From CAZSAT01 sp964604675 (GTDB lineage Bacteria; Myxococcota_A; UBA796; CAJQPC01): DNA of 38,069 bases. The stretch covers positions 1-38,069 of the forward strand of contig CAZSAT010000070.1 of the NCBI GenBank assembly GCA_964604675.1, given 5' to 3'. The translations under genes were made by a program, and so were the position numbers. How positions within the stretch are numbered: the first letter of the stretch is position 1; each line of letters begins with the position of its first letter. The notes under the pieces were generated by a model. It made no database searches, was not told the DNA's origin, and worked only from the letters and a program-made list of their open reading frames with translations. Below, one piece after another: positions 1-7,798 of the stretch.

Positions 1-147
1 CGGGGGTCCCCAGGGCATCAGTTACGCGGCGAGCTGGAGCGGCACTACCGCGCGACCCTCGTCTTGACCTTCGGGGGCGGGGTCAACGAGGTCCAGCGAG
101 ACATCATCGCGACGGTTGGGCTGGGTCTGCCGCGGGCGGGGAGGTAG
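1..147 (+). CDS. Acyl-CoA dehydrogenase large subunit, C-terminal end (partial)
   Basis: Frame 1 is open from the window edge to a TAG at 145-147 and encodes the last 48 residues of an acyl-CoA dehydrogenase. The terminal pattern FGGGVNEVQRDIIA followed by GLGLPR is typical of the FAD- and interface-binding C-terminus of large (alpha) subunits of steroid ACADs such as FadE26/ChsE4. The GTG of the next gene, a small ACAD subunit, lies 2 bp downstream, which fits an alpha2-beta2 heterotetramer encoded by adjacent genes. The 5' part lies outside the window, so the substrate cannot be judged. A role in sterol side-chain beta-oxidation is inferred from the neighbours. Confidence 0.85.
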   Translation, partial: RGSPGHQLRGELERHYRATLVLTFGGGVNEVQRDIIATVGLGLPRAGR

Positions 148-149
148 CC

Positions 150-1082
150 GTGGACTGGAAGCCGACAGAGATGATGGACGCCGTCAGCGGCTTGGCCGCC
201 GACGTGCTCGCCGCAGCCGACGACCCGTGGGACGGCCTCGTGCGCTCGGAGCTGCTGGAGGTCGAGGACCTGCTGGACGTGTGCGCCCTGCTGGTGCAGG
301 TCGGGCGGCACGGCGCGCGCGCGCCGGCGCTGGCCACGCTCGTCCTGGGGGCACCAGCCGGAGCCTCGGGAGGCGCCATCGCCACGGGCGGTCTGCAGGA
401 GCCGGGGCGTCCGGATCCCATGCTCGCCGCCACGCGTTGCCACGAGGGCCGGCTCGTGGGCACCAAGATCTGCGTGATGGCGGCGGAGCGGGCCGAGCGC
501 ATCGTGGTGCCAGCCCAGGATGGCCTGTACGTGGCGCGCCTGGCGGACTGCCAGGTGGAGCTGCAGACCGGCACCGACGACGACGCGCTCGGTGTCGTGA
601 CCCTCGACGGCGCCACCGCGGAGCGTGTCGGCGACCGCGAAGCGCTCGCAGGCTGGTTGGCGAAGGTCGAGGTGGGAATCTGCGCGGTGCTGCTGGGCCT
701 GTCGCAGAAGGCGCTCGAGCTCACCGCGTCCTACGTGAAAGAGCGCCACCAGTTCGGACGCCCCGTGGGCATGTTCCAGGCCGTTCAGCAGCGCGTGGCC
801 GACGCCTGGATCGCGACCGAGGTGATGGAGGTGACCTTCTGGCAGGCGGCGTGGCGTGTCTCGGAGGGTCTGCCCTCGGATCGCGAACGCGCCATCGCTC
901 GGTACTGGGCGAGCGAAGGCAGCCACCAGGTCTGCGCCGCAGCGCAACACCTGCACGGCGGCTTCGGCTTCGACCGTGACTACGAGCTGCACCGCTTCTT
1001 CCTCTGCGCCAAGCAGCACGAGTTCCTGCTCGGCGGCGCGAACGCACAGCTCGACCGCCTGGGTGCCTTGCTGGCGCGCTGA
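150..1082 (+). CDS. Acyl-CoA dehydrogenase small subunit (ChsE5/FadE27-like)
   Basis: This 310-residue protein is a member of the acyl-CoA dehydrogenase family. The N-terminal half is short and divergent, as in the beta subunits of heteromeric steroid ACADs. The C-terminal half is well conserved: KERHQFGRPVGMFQAVQQ around residues 195-212, then LHGGFGFDRDYELHRFF near 270-286. It starts at a GTG 2 bp after the stop of the preceding alpha subunit and is probably translationally coupled to it. Known family members (ChsE4-ChsE5, FadE26-FadE27) form alpha2-beta2 complexes that bind only two FADs and introduce the 2,3-double bond into steroid side-chain CoA thioesters. Assignment to that exact step is inference. 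It ends 5 bp before the convergent P450 gene. Confidence 0.85.
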   Translation: MDWKPTEMMDAVSGLAADVLAAADDPWDGLVRSELLEVEDLLDVCALLVQVGRHGARAPALATLVLGAPAGASGGAIATGGLQEPGRPDPMLAATRCHEGRLVGTKICVMAAERAERIVVPAQDGLYVARLADCQVELQTGTDDDALGVVTLDGATAERVGDREALAGWLAKVEVGICAVLLGLSQKALELTASYVKERHQFGRPVGMFQAVQQRVADAWIATEVMEVTFWQAAWRVSEGLPSDRERAIARYWASEGSHQVCAAAQHLHGGFGFDRDYELHRFFLCAKQHEFLLGGANAQLDRLGALLAR

Positions 1083-1087
1083 CCGGC

Positions 1088-2434
1088 TCAGGTCGACGCC
1101 CGGCGCTCCACGGTGACGGGCAGCGCGCCCTCGGGATGGAGGGACAGCTCGGCCTTGCTGGCCAGCTCGTAGGTCTCCGAGACGCGCGGCTGCAGGCGCT
1201 GCAGCATGGTTCCGAGGATGAGCCTCATCTCCATGAGGGCGAAGTTCTTCCCGATGCAGATGCGCTGGCCGCCTGAGAACGGGAAGTAGGCGCCTCGCGG
1301 GATCTCCTCCTTGCGCTCCGGGCCGAAGCGATCGGGGTCGAAGGTCTCGGGACTCTTGAACCAGCGCGGATCGTGGTGGGTGACGTACGGGCTGATCAGC
1401 ACCGGCGCCCCCTTCGGGACCCGGTAGCCACCGATGGTCGTGTCTTCGGTGGGCTCCTTGATGAACACCCACACGCTCGGCAGGAAGCGCAGGGACTCGT
1501 CCACGGTCTGGCAGAGGTAGGGCAGATCGCGGAGGTGGGCAGCGGTCAGCGAGGCGCCTCCGGTGACCTCGCGCAGGTCCGCCTGCAGGCGCGCCGCGAC
1601 CTTCCGGTGCTTGGCGAGCAGGTACCAGCCCCAGCTCATCGCGTGCGCGGTGGTCTCGTGGCCCGCGAAGAAGAAGGTCATCAGCTGGTCGCGGATCTCC
1701 TTGTCGCTGAGCCCCTCACCCGACTCGTCCCGGGTCATCAAGAGCATGCTGAGCAAGTCGCCTCGATCCTCCCCGCTCGCACGACGCTCCTCGATCACGG
1801 TCCACACGATGGCTTCGATGTCGGCGATGGCGGCGAGCTTGCGCTTGTTCCGTGCGCTCGGCCACCAACGAGGCACCGGCACGGGCATGTGGATGTGTTC
1901 CAACATCTCCTTGTTCAGGACGTGCATCGCCTGGCCGACCGCCTCGGCGCCGTCCGCCACGTCGGCGTCGAACAGGGTCTTGGCCACGATGCGCAGCGTG
2001 AGGCTCACGAACTCGTCGTCGACGTCGACCTCGCCGCCTTCGGGCCAGGCCGCGATCATCGACTCGGTGTAGCTCACCATGATGTCGGCGTAGCCCGCGA
2101 TCCGCTCCCGATGGAAGGCCGGGAGCACCAGCTTGTGGTGCCGTTTCCAGACCTCTCCTTCGGTGGTCAGCAGCCCGTTGCCGAGGAACTTCTCCCAGAG
2201 CCGCTTGGCGATCTTCGGCTTCAGGAAGAGCTTCGACCGGGTGGTCATCACGTCCTGGATGTGGGACGGGTTCGTGATCAGGTACCAGTAGGCCGGTCCG
2301 ATGCGAAACCGGGACACGTCGCCGTAGCTGTCGGCCACGTACTTCAGGAAGCGGAGCGGGCGATCCTTGAAGTCCAAGGTGCTGCCGAGCAGCATGTCGC
2401 CGTGGGGTCCGGGGGCGGTCTTGGCGCTGGCCAT
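1088..2434 (-). CDS. Cytochrome P450 (CYP4/CYP102/CYP110-like type)
   Basis: The 448-residue protein is a complete cytochrome P450. It shows the I-helix oxygen-binding motif AGHETT (257-262), the ExxR pair E313/R316 (ESLR) and the heme loop FSGGQRICIG (386-395), with Cys393 as the thiolate ligand. The PERF-like region FDPDRF is at 365-370. Overall it resembles bacterial P450s of the fatty-acid-hydroxylase type rather than CYP125. ATG 2434 is preferred over the upstream in-frame ATG at 2506 because it is preceded by AGAGG and because the longer form would read through both operators. It is divergent from the second P450 and shares the double operator 2459-2493. Hydroxylation of a steroid or its alkyl chain is plausible. 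A redox partner is not encoded nearby. Confidence 0.93.
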   Translation of the reverse strand: MASAKTAPGPHGDMLLGSTLDFKDRPLRFLKYVADSYGDVSRFRIGPAYWYLITNPSHIQDVMTTRSKLFLKPKIAKRLWEKFLGNGLLTTEGEVWKRHHKLVLPAFHRERIAGYADIMVSYTESMIAAWPEGGEVDVDDEFVSLTLRIVAKTLFDADVADGAEAVGQAMHVLNKEMLEHIHMPVPVPRWWPSARNKRKLAAIADIEAIVWTVIEERRASGEDRGDLLSMLLMTRDESGEGLSDKEIRDQLMTFFFAGHETTAHAMSWGWYLLAKHRKVAARLQADLREVTGGASLTAAHLRDLPYLCQTVDESLRFLPSVWVFIKEPTEDTTIGGYRVPKGAPVLISPYVTHHDPRWFKSPETFDPDRFGPERKEEIPRGAYFPFSGGQRICIGKNFALMEMRLILGTMLQRLQPRVSETYELASKAELSLHPEGALPVTVERRAST

Positions 2435-2458
2435 GGCACCTCTGCCTCGACAGAAAAG

Positions 2459-2472
2459 TAGAACGTGTTCTA
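2459..2472. promoter_or_regulatory. KstR-type operator, site 1 (P450/P450 divergent promoter)
   Basis: The sequence TAGAACGTGTTCTA is a perfect inverted repeat (TAGAAC-2-GTTCTA) and fits the published KstR motif TnnAACnnGTTnnA at every fixed position. It lies 25 bp upstream of the leftward P450 and 40 bp upstream of the rightward one. The same 14-mer recurs at 6543 and 16013. Binding by a TetR-family repressor is inferred. Confidence 0.85.
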
Positions 2473-2479
2473 TTGTAGC

Positions 2480-2493
2480 TGAAACCCGTTCTA
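2480..2493. promoter_or_regulatory. KstR-type operator, site 2 (P450/P450 divergent promoter)
   Basis: TGAAACCCGTTCTA fits TnnAACnnGTTnnA. It is an imperfect palindrome, 21 bp start-to-start from the site at 2459, so on the same face of the helix about two turns away. It sits 4 bp before an alternative GTG start and 18 bp before the ATG of the rightward P450. Confidence 0.75.
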
Positions 2494-2511
2494 GCTGTGA
2501 GCGCACCCCGC

Positions 2512-3702
2512 ATGACCGCGCCCTTCGACCGGGTCGACCTGCTCGACCCCGACACCCACGCCGGCAACCCCTGGCCCCTCTACGACTGGCTGCGCGAAGA
2601 GCAGCGCATGTACTGGGACGAGCAGAACGAGCTGTGGTGCGTCAGCCGCTACGACGACATCATCGACACGGCCCGCCGCCCCGAGGCCTTCACGTCCACC
2701 GAGGGCAACGTGCCCAAGATGCCGGCGGACCCGAGCTTCATCAACATGGACGGCAAGCCGCACCACGAGCGTCGAAAGCTCATCGGAGGCTTCTTCAAGC
2801 CGTCGGCGGTGCGGAAGATGGAGCAGCACATCCGCGACACCATCGACAAGCTCATCGACGAGGTGATCGAGCAGGGCCGGTGCGACTTCGTGCAAGACAT
2901 CGCCGCGCCGCTGCCCGCGAAGCTCATGTGCGAGATGACCGGCATCCCGGAGGACTTCGAAGACGACGTGCGCCGGTGGATGGACGTGTTCATCCAGGGC
3001 GGGAGCGGTCCCGACCACGTGACGATGGAGGTGAACGAGGCGTTCATCAACTTCGGCGCGCTGCACATGCAGCTGGTGGACGAGCGGCGGATCGAGCCGA
3101 AGGACGACCTGCTCAGCATCTGGGTGCAGGCCGAGGTCGACGGTCAGAAGCTGGACGAAGACCAGCTCTTGTTCGAACACACCATGATCATGATCGGGGG
3201 ATCGGAGACCGCGCGGAACGCCATCAGCGGCGCCGTGCACGCGCTGCACACCTTGCCGGCACAACGCCGCTTCCTGGCCGAGAACCCCGACTGGTGTGGC
3301 AACGCCGCGGAAGAGGCCACACGCTGGGTCACGCCGTTCATCCGCATGTCCCGCACGGCCACACGCGACGCCGAGCTGGCCGGAGCCGCGGTGAAAGAGG
3401 GCCAGGAGGTCATCATGCTGTACCCGGCCGCCAACCGGGACCCGCGCAAGTTCGAGGATCCCTACACCTTCGACGTGAAGCGGGACTTCTCCAAGGCGCG
3501 CACCCTGGCGTTCGGCCACGGTCACCACTTCTGCCTAGGCGCCTACCTGGCCCTGGCCGAGGCCAAGCACGTGTTCCAGGCGCTCAACGAGCGCCTGCCG
3601 GACTGGCGTGTGATCGGCGAACCGCCGCGCGCCCACTCCTCCTTCATCCGGGGCTACACGGCCCTCGAGATGGCCTTCACCCCCGGGGAGCGCCGGACAT
3701 GA
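2512..3702 (+). CDS. Cytochrome P450, CYP125/CYP142-like (steroid side-chain oxidation)
   Basis: From ATG 2512 this is a 396-residue P450. It has the I-helix motif IGGSETARN (228-236), the ExxR pair E268/R271 and the heme loop FGHGHHFCLG (334-343) with Cys341. The G(G/N)xET(T/A)RN form of the I-helix and the FGxGxHxCLGAxLA heme loop are characteristic of the actinobacterial CYP125/CYP142/CYP124 group. Known members of this group oxidise the terminal methyl (C26/C27) of cholesterol or cholestenone, starting side-chain degradation. An in-frame GTG at 2497 would add five residues. Neither start has a good ribosome-binding site, and both lie immediately downstream of operator 2480-2493. The stop overlaps the next gene by ATGA, so the two are coupled. 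Substrate is inferred from family and context. Confidence 0.93.
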   Translation: MTAPFDRVDLLDPDTHAGNPWPLYDWLREEQRMYWDEQNELWCVSRYDDIIDTARRPEAFTSTEGNVPKMPADPSFINMDGKPHHERRKLIGGFFKPSAVRKMEQHIRDTIDKLIDEVIEQGRCDFVQDIAAPLPAKLMCEMTGIPEDFEDDVRRWMDVFIQGGSGPDHVTMEVNEAFINFGALHMQLVDERRIEPKDDLLSIWVQAEVDGQKLDEDQLLFEHTMIMIGGSETARNAISGAVHALHTLPAQRRFLAENPDWCGNAAEEATRWVTPFIRMSRTATRDAELAGAAVKEGQEVIMLYPAANRDPRKFEDPYTFDVKRDFSKARTLAFGHGHHFCLGAYLALAEAKHVFQALNERLPDWRVIGEPPRAHSSFIRGYTALEMAFTPGERRT

Positions 3703-4535
3703 GCGTCTTCGCACCCAAGGTCCTGGACGGGAAGGTCGCCTACGTCGCCGGGGGCACCCGCGGCATGAACCTCGCCATCGCCAAGCGCTACGCCGAGCAC
3801 GGCGCCAGGGTGGCCGTGATCAGCCGCAACCCGGAACGCTGCGCCGCCGCTGAAGAAGCCATCGCGGCCTTGGGTCCCGGCGCCCTGGGCATGCCGTGCG
3901 ACGTTCGTGACTACGACGCGGTGGCGGCGACCTTCGCTCGAGCCGAGGACGCCTTCGGCAAGATCGACATCGTGGTGGCAGGCCAGGCGGGCAACTTCTA
4001 CGCGCCGGTGACCCGGATGTCGACGAAGGGCTTCGAGACCGTGGTCGACATCGACCTGGTCGGGACCTTCAACGTGTTCAAGGCGGCCTTCGAGCACCTG
4101 GAGCGCCGCGGCGCCAGCCTCATCGCCATCACCGCACCCGAGGCGGTCCAGGCCCTGCACTTCCAGGCGCACGTGTGCGCGGCCAAGGCCGGCGTGAACC
4201 AGCTCGTGAGGGTGCTCGCCCAGGAGTGGGGACCGGAGGGCGTCCGGGTCAACGGCATCTCCCCCGGTCCCATCGAGGGCTCCTGGGGCATGGACAACGT
4301 GGCCTCCCCCAACCCCCAGCTCGTCGAGATGATCCGGGCCGCGGTGCCGCTGAAGCGCTGGGGCACCGAGGCGGATATCGCCGATGCGGCGCTCTTCCTG
4401 GCCACCTCGGCCGCGAGCTACGTGACCGGCTCGATCCTGGAATGCGACGGCGGCGTCACGGTGGCCAGCCCCGAGATGTCGCGCTTCTCCAGCCTCGAGG
4501 ACCTGGAGAACGACCCCCGGGTGAAGCGGCGTTGA
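3699..4535 (+). CDS. SDR, peroxisomal-type 2,4-dienoyl-CoA reductase-like
   Basis: A 278-residue short-chain dehydrogenase whose ATG overlaps the P450 stop (ATGA). The nucleotide-binding loop is AGGTRGM near residues 18-24. The segments GNFYAPVTRMSTKGFETVVD and IDLVGTFN, and the C-terminal half HVCAAKAGVNQL ... EWGPEGVRVNGISPGPIEG, closely follow the peroxisomal 2,4-dienoyl-CoA reductase (DECR2) pattern. As in DECR proteins, the classical YxxxK tyrosine is absent (His at that position) while the lysine of AAK is kept. These enzymes reduce 2,4-dienoyl-CoA with NADPH, removing double bonds that block beta-oxidation. Here that could serve unsaturated sterol side chains, for example those of plant sterols. 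Coupling to the CYP125-like gene and its KstR-type operator supports a side-chain role. The substrate is inference. Confidence 0.88.
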   Translation: MSVFAPKVLDGKVAYVAGGTRGMNLAIAKRYAEHGARVAVISRNPERCAAAEEAIAALGPGALGMPCDVRDYDAVAATFARAEDAFGKIDIVVAGQAGNFYAPVTRMSTKGFETVVDIDLVGTFNVFKAAFEHLERRGASLIAITAPEAVQALHFQAHVCAAKAGVNQLVRVLAQEWGPEGVRVNGISPGPIEGSWGMDNVASPNPQLVEMIRAAVPLKRWGTEADIADAALFLATSAASYVTGSILECDGGVTVASPEMSRFSSLEDLENDPRVKRR

Positions 4536-4539
4536 GCGC

Positions 4540-5964
4540 TCACTCGATGTAGCCGATGCTCCGGATCTGCGACGCGAGCTCGTCGGACGGCGGCTGGGGC
4601 TCGTAAGGACGGACGCGGTTCTCCGCGTCTCCGATGGTGGCCCGGTAGGCGGCGTAGGCGGCCAGCTCCGGGGCGGCCGACCCCCCCGTGGGCTCGAGCT
4701 CCTCGGGGTCCGCCACGAGGTCGTAGAGACGCCCCTCATCCCGTCGACCGTCGTCGAAGATGAGCTTGCGGTCGCTGCTGCGCACGGCCACGTCGCCCTC
4801 CCCTTCCCAGGGGTGCACGCGGGCGTGGTGCACCGCGGGCGAGGACGCGTCGGGCTCCCCCGCGAGCCAGGCCACGCGGCTCTCGCCCATCATGCCTCGG
4901 TCGACGGGCCAGCCAGCGAGGTCGGCCACCGTGGGGGCGAGGTCGAGGTGGCTGAAGAAGCCGTCGTCGGCGTGGCGGGCTTGCAGATCCGGCGATCGGA
5001 CGAGCAGCGGCACGCGAAGCACGCCGTCCCACATCACGTCGCGGTGGTTGAAGAGGTAGCCATGCTCGAAGGACTCGCCGTGGTCGGCGGTGATCACCAC
5101 CACCGCGTCGTCGGGAGCGGCGTCGAGCACCACCCCGATCATCGCGTCCAGCTCACCGATCTCCCCGTCGTACAGCGCCCGTCCATGCGCCCGCTCGCTC
5201 TCCGGTGCGGACGCGCCAGCATGCTCCATCCAGGGTTCCAAGCTGGCCATCGAGCCGTCCAGGTCGCCGCTGTAGTCCGGGTCGAAGGCAGTGTCCCAGG
5301 GGGCAGGCGGGGTGTAGGGGCTGTGGGCGTCGAAGAGGTTCACGAACAGGAAGTAGTCGCCCTCCTGCTCGCCCATCCACGCTGCGGCCGCGGCCGCCAC
5401 CTCCACACCCGGCGCTGTGGGCGACGCGTCGGTCTCGAACGGGAAGTCCTCGCGCCAGTCGTCGAAGCCCGACAGGCCACACACACCCCGCATCAGGGTG
5501 GGGGCCGCGGTGAAGCCGGCCGTGGGCAGCCCGACAGAGCGCGCGATGTCCCCCATGGCCGGACCGGCGTAGCGTGTGCTCCGCTGCTTGGGCACGCTCC
5601 CGTGCACCTCGGGCAACACGCCGGTGAGCATCGTCCAGTGCGACACGCAGGTCTCGGGCGCGTGGGAGAACGCTCGCTCGACGACCACCGCGGAGTCGGC
5701 GAAGGCCTCCAGGTGCGGCATCTCCACGCGCCCCCCGTAGACGCCCATGCTGTCGGCCCGGACCGTGTCGAGCACCAGCCAGATCACCGTGCTGGGGTCG
5801 TCTCCCCCGCCGACGGGGTCGAACGCGGTGAGGCGCTCCCGGTCCTCATCGTGCGCAGGAACCCGCTCGTCCCCTTGCCGCACGGGGGTATCGACCGCGT
5901 CCGGTACGGAGACCGAACACGACACAGCCACGCCGAGAGCGGCGAGGAACAGGGGGACGCGCAT
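4540..5964 (-). CDS. Sulfatase-fold lipoprotein (alkaline phosphatase superfamily), non-canonical nucleophile
   Basis: A 474-residue exported protein with a lipoprotein-like N-terminus (Cys16 after AVS) and an acidic linker to about residue 55. Sulfatase-fold metal motifs are clear: LDTVRAD (65-71), FDAHSPYTPP (211-220) and TADHGESF (292-299). At the nucleophile loop the sequence is ETCVSHWTMLTG (104-115). When aligned by the trailing (M/L)LTG, Thr105 occupies the usual Cys/Ser position and the CxPxR signature needed for formylglycine is missing, so it is probably not a classical sulfatase. Phosphohydrolase, phosphotransferase or Thr-type activity are alternatives. It lies 39 bp downstream of the SRPBCC gene on the same strand and may share its operator. 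Acting on conjugated steroids is only a suggestion from location. Confidence 0.88.
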   Translation of the reverse strand: MRVPLFLAALGVAVSCSVSVPDAVDTPVRQGDERVPAHDEDRERLTAFDPVGGGDDPSTVIWLVLDTVRADSMGVYGGRVEMPHLEAFADSAVVVERAFSHAPETCVSHWTMLTGVLPEVHGSVPKQRSTRYAGPAMGDIARSVGLPTAGFTAAPTLMRGVCGLSGFDDWREDFPFETDASPTAPGVEVAAAAAAWMGEQEGDYFLFVNLFDAHSPYTPPAPWDTAFDPDYSGDLDGSMASLEPWMEHAGASAPESERAHGRALYDGEIGELDAMIGVVLDAAPDDAVVVITADHGESFEHGYLFNHRDVMWDGVLRVPLLVRSPDLQARHADDGFFSHLDLAPTVADLAGWPVDRGMMGESRVAWLAGEPDASSPAVHHARVHPWEGEGDVAVRSSDRKLIFDDGRRDEGRLYDLVADPEELEPTGGSAAPELAAYAAYRATIGDAENRVRPYEPQPPSDELASQIRSIGYIE

Positions 5965-6003
5965 GCGTCACCAATACCACGTGAACACCCACCTCAGGGG
6001 GAT

Positions 6004-6528
6004 CTACGATGCCCATCGACGGGAAAATCCCTTCAGACGCCAGAGGTAGCTCCGCAGGTTCAACCGCATGAGCCAACCGAAGAGCGGGTAGAACCTACCG
6101 AACGCTCCTGTCGGCTCGAACGCCACGGTCCATGTGAGGCGACAACTCTTCTGCCCGATCGCCTCGATCCGGTAGTGCTCGCCGAAGGACGTCCACACCA
6201 GCTCGCTGGTGCCATAGAAGACGAAGGCCATCTCGCGGCCCCGGTCGAACTGCAGGAACTCCTCGTAGACCTCCATGCCGCCCCAGAAGATGACGGTGCG
6301 GGTGGTGCCGGGTCCGTAGGGCTTCTCGCTGGTCCAGACGACCCGTGCGATGCCGAGCGCCCACTTCGCCCAGGTGTCGGGATCCTCGAAGATGTCGAAG
6401 AGCGTGTCGGGCGTGACCGGCAGCTCCTGGGTGAACACGTAGCGAACCGGCGCGTCCGTGTAGAGGGACGCATCCGATGGCCCGCACGGAAAGAAGGGCA
6501 GGTCGGGGTTGTGAGGGCGATCGGACAA
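6004..6528 (-). CDS. SRPBCC (START/polyketide-cyclase-like) hydrophobic-ligand protein
   Basis: A protein of about 174 residues with features of the SRPBCC helix-grip fold. The strand-helix start is RYVFTQELPVTPDTLFDIFEDPDTWAKW (roughly 29-56), with alternating strands such as TRTVIFWGGMEVYEEF, and a C-terminal amphipathic helix carrying basic residues. No signal peptide is seen. Such proteins bind sterols, lipids or aromatic compounds in a central cavity. The reading frame opens with a TTG at 6528 without a visible ribosome-binding site, so the start is uncertain. The gene is divergent from the thiolase and both share the operator at 6543-6556, which suggests co-regulation with steroid catabolism. 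Ligand carriage is inference. Confidence 0.82.
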   Translation of the reverse strand: MSDRPHNPDLPFFPCGPSDASLYTDAPVRYVFTQELPVTPDTLFDIFEDPDTWAKWALGIARVVWTSEKPYGPGTTRTVIFWGGMEVYEEFLQFDRGREMAFVFYGTSELVWTSFGEHYRIEAIGQKSCRLTWTVAFEPTGAFGRFYPLFGWLMRLNLRSYLWRLKGFSRRWAS

Positions 6529-6542
6529 GGTGCAGATCCAGG

Positions 6543-6556
6543 TAGAACGTGTTCTA
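6543..6556. promoter_or_regulatory. KstR-type operator (SRPBCC/thiolase divergent promoter)
   Basis: TAGAACGTGTTCTA, identical to the sites at 2459 and 16013. It lies 24 bp before the ATG of the thiolase and 14 bp before the divergent SRPBCC start. Unlike the other three promoters, no second copy is found in the 52-bp intergenic region. Confidence 0.85.
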
Positions 6557-6580
6557 CTTGTAGCACGAAGGGAGCACCGG

Positions 6581-7795
6581 ATGGCTGAGGCCTGGATCTA
6601 CGACGGCGTGCGCACCCCGCGCGGAAAGGGCAAGCCGACAGGCTCGCTGCACACCATTCCCCCCATCGAGCTGGCCGCCGGGGTGCTGGAGGCGCTCCGG
6701 GACCGCAACGAGCTCGACACCTCGCTGGTGGACGACGTGGTCCTGGGCCTGGTGGAGCCTGTGAAGGAGCAGGGTGGCAACCTGCCGCGCATCGCAGCGC
6801 TGTACGCCGGCTACGATCAGGCCGTGCCGGGCGTGCAGGTCAACCGCTTCTGCGCGAGCGGACTCGTCGCCACCAACCTCGCAGCGGCCCGGGTGATGAG
6901 CGGCATGGCCGACCTCGTGGTGGGCGGCGGTGTCGAGAGCATGAGCCGCGTGCCGATGGGATCGAGCCGCGGCCCCTGGGCGACCGACCCGCAGGTCGCT
7001 GCCGACACCAAGTTCGTGCCGCAAGGCATCAGCGCCGACCTGTTGGCCACGCTGCACGGCTACTCCCGCACCGACTGCGACGCCCTGGCAGCGCGTTCGC
7101 AGGCGCGGGCCGGTGCCGCGTGGGCGGCGGGCCTGTTCGACCGGTCCGTGGTGCCGGTGAAGGACCGGAACGGTGTGGAGGTGCTCGCAGCGGACGAGCA
7201 CGGCCGTCCGGACACCACGGTCGAGAGCCTGGCGAAGCTGCGCCCGTCGTTCGTGAAGCTGGGTCGCGACTACGGCTTCGACGCAGTGGCGCTCCAGCGG
7301 TACCCGCAGCTCGAGCGCATCGACCACGTGCACCACGCAGGCAACAGCTCCGGCATCGTGGACGGCGCGGCCGCCATCCTGGTGGGCAGCCGAGACGTCG
7401 GGCATGCGTTGGGACTGAAGCCCCGGGCGCGCATCCGGAGCTTCGCGTCGATCGGCTCGGAGCCGACCATCATGCTGACCGGTCCCTCCTACGCCGCCGA
7501 GAAGGCCCTGAAGCGGGCCGGCATGGCGCCGGGCGACATCGACCTCTGGGAGATCAACGAAGCCTTCGCCGCCGTGGTGCTGCGCTTCGTCGACGCCCTC
7601 GGGCTGGACCACGACACGGTCAACGTGAACGGCGGCGCCATCGCCATGGGCCACCCCCTGGGCGCCACGGGCGCCATCATCCTGCAGACCCTGCTCGACG
7701 AGATGGAGCGGCGCGACCTCGCCACCGGCCTCGCCGCACTCTGCGTCGGCGCAGGCATGGGCACCGCCACCATCATCGAACGCATCGAGGCCTGA
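6581..7795 (+). CDS. Acetyl-CoA C-acyltransferase (thiolase)
   Basis: A complete 404-residue thiolase that cleaves 3-ketoacyl-CoA with CoA. The acyl-accepting Cys91 lies in NRFCASGL, the NEAFA motif is present, His358 is in GGAIAMGHPLG, and the second Cys388 is in LCVGAGMGTA, so all catalytic residues are intact. The CASGL form of the loop is that of general FadA/FadI-type thiolases. It is not the QCGSGQQ form of FadA5, so I do not call it FadA5. A good ribosome-binding site, AAGGGAG at 6568-6574, precedes ATG 6581. The FadB-type gene follows 3 bp downstream, giving a fadAB-like pair behind a KstR-type operator. It probably serves the acyl side chain or propionyl/acetyl-releasing steps. Confidence 0.94.
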   Translation: MAEAWIYDGVRTPRGKGKPTGSLHTIPPIELAAGVLEALRDRNELDTSLVDDVVLGLVEPVKEQGGNLPRIAALYAGYDQAVPGVQVNRFCASGLVATNLAAARVMSGMADLVVGGGVESMSRVPMGSSRGPWATDPQVAADTKFVPQGISADLLATLHGYSRTDCDALAARSQARAGAAWAAGLFDRSVVPVKDRNGVEVLAADEHGRPDTTVESLAKLRPSFVKLGRDYGFDAVALQRYPQLERIDHVHHAGNSSGIVDGAAAILVGSRDVGHALGLKPRARIRSFASIGSEPTIMLTGPSYAAEKALKRAGMAPGDIDLWEINEAFAAVVLRFVDALGLDHDTVNVNGGAIAMGHPLGATGAIILQTLLDEMERRDLATGLAALCVGAGMGTATIIERIEA

Positions 7796-7798
7796 TCC

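Noticed and set aside
4536..4546. Terminator hairpin between the convergent SDR and sulfatase genes
   Set aside because: Only a short GAGCGCTC palindrome (about 4533-4540) with no U-tract; too weak to call.
4540..5964. Formylglycine-dependent steroid sulfatase
   Set aside because: No (C/S)xPxR motif is present; the nucleophile position is Thr105.
6557..6580. A second operator at the thiolase promoter
   Set aside because: The following bases (TTGTAGCACGAAGG) do not fit TnnAACnnGTTnnA.
6581..7795. Assignment of the thiolase as FadA5
   Set aside because: The nucleophile loop is NRFCASGL, not the QCGSGQQ type of FadA5/FadA6, so only a general thiolase call is supported.
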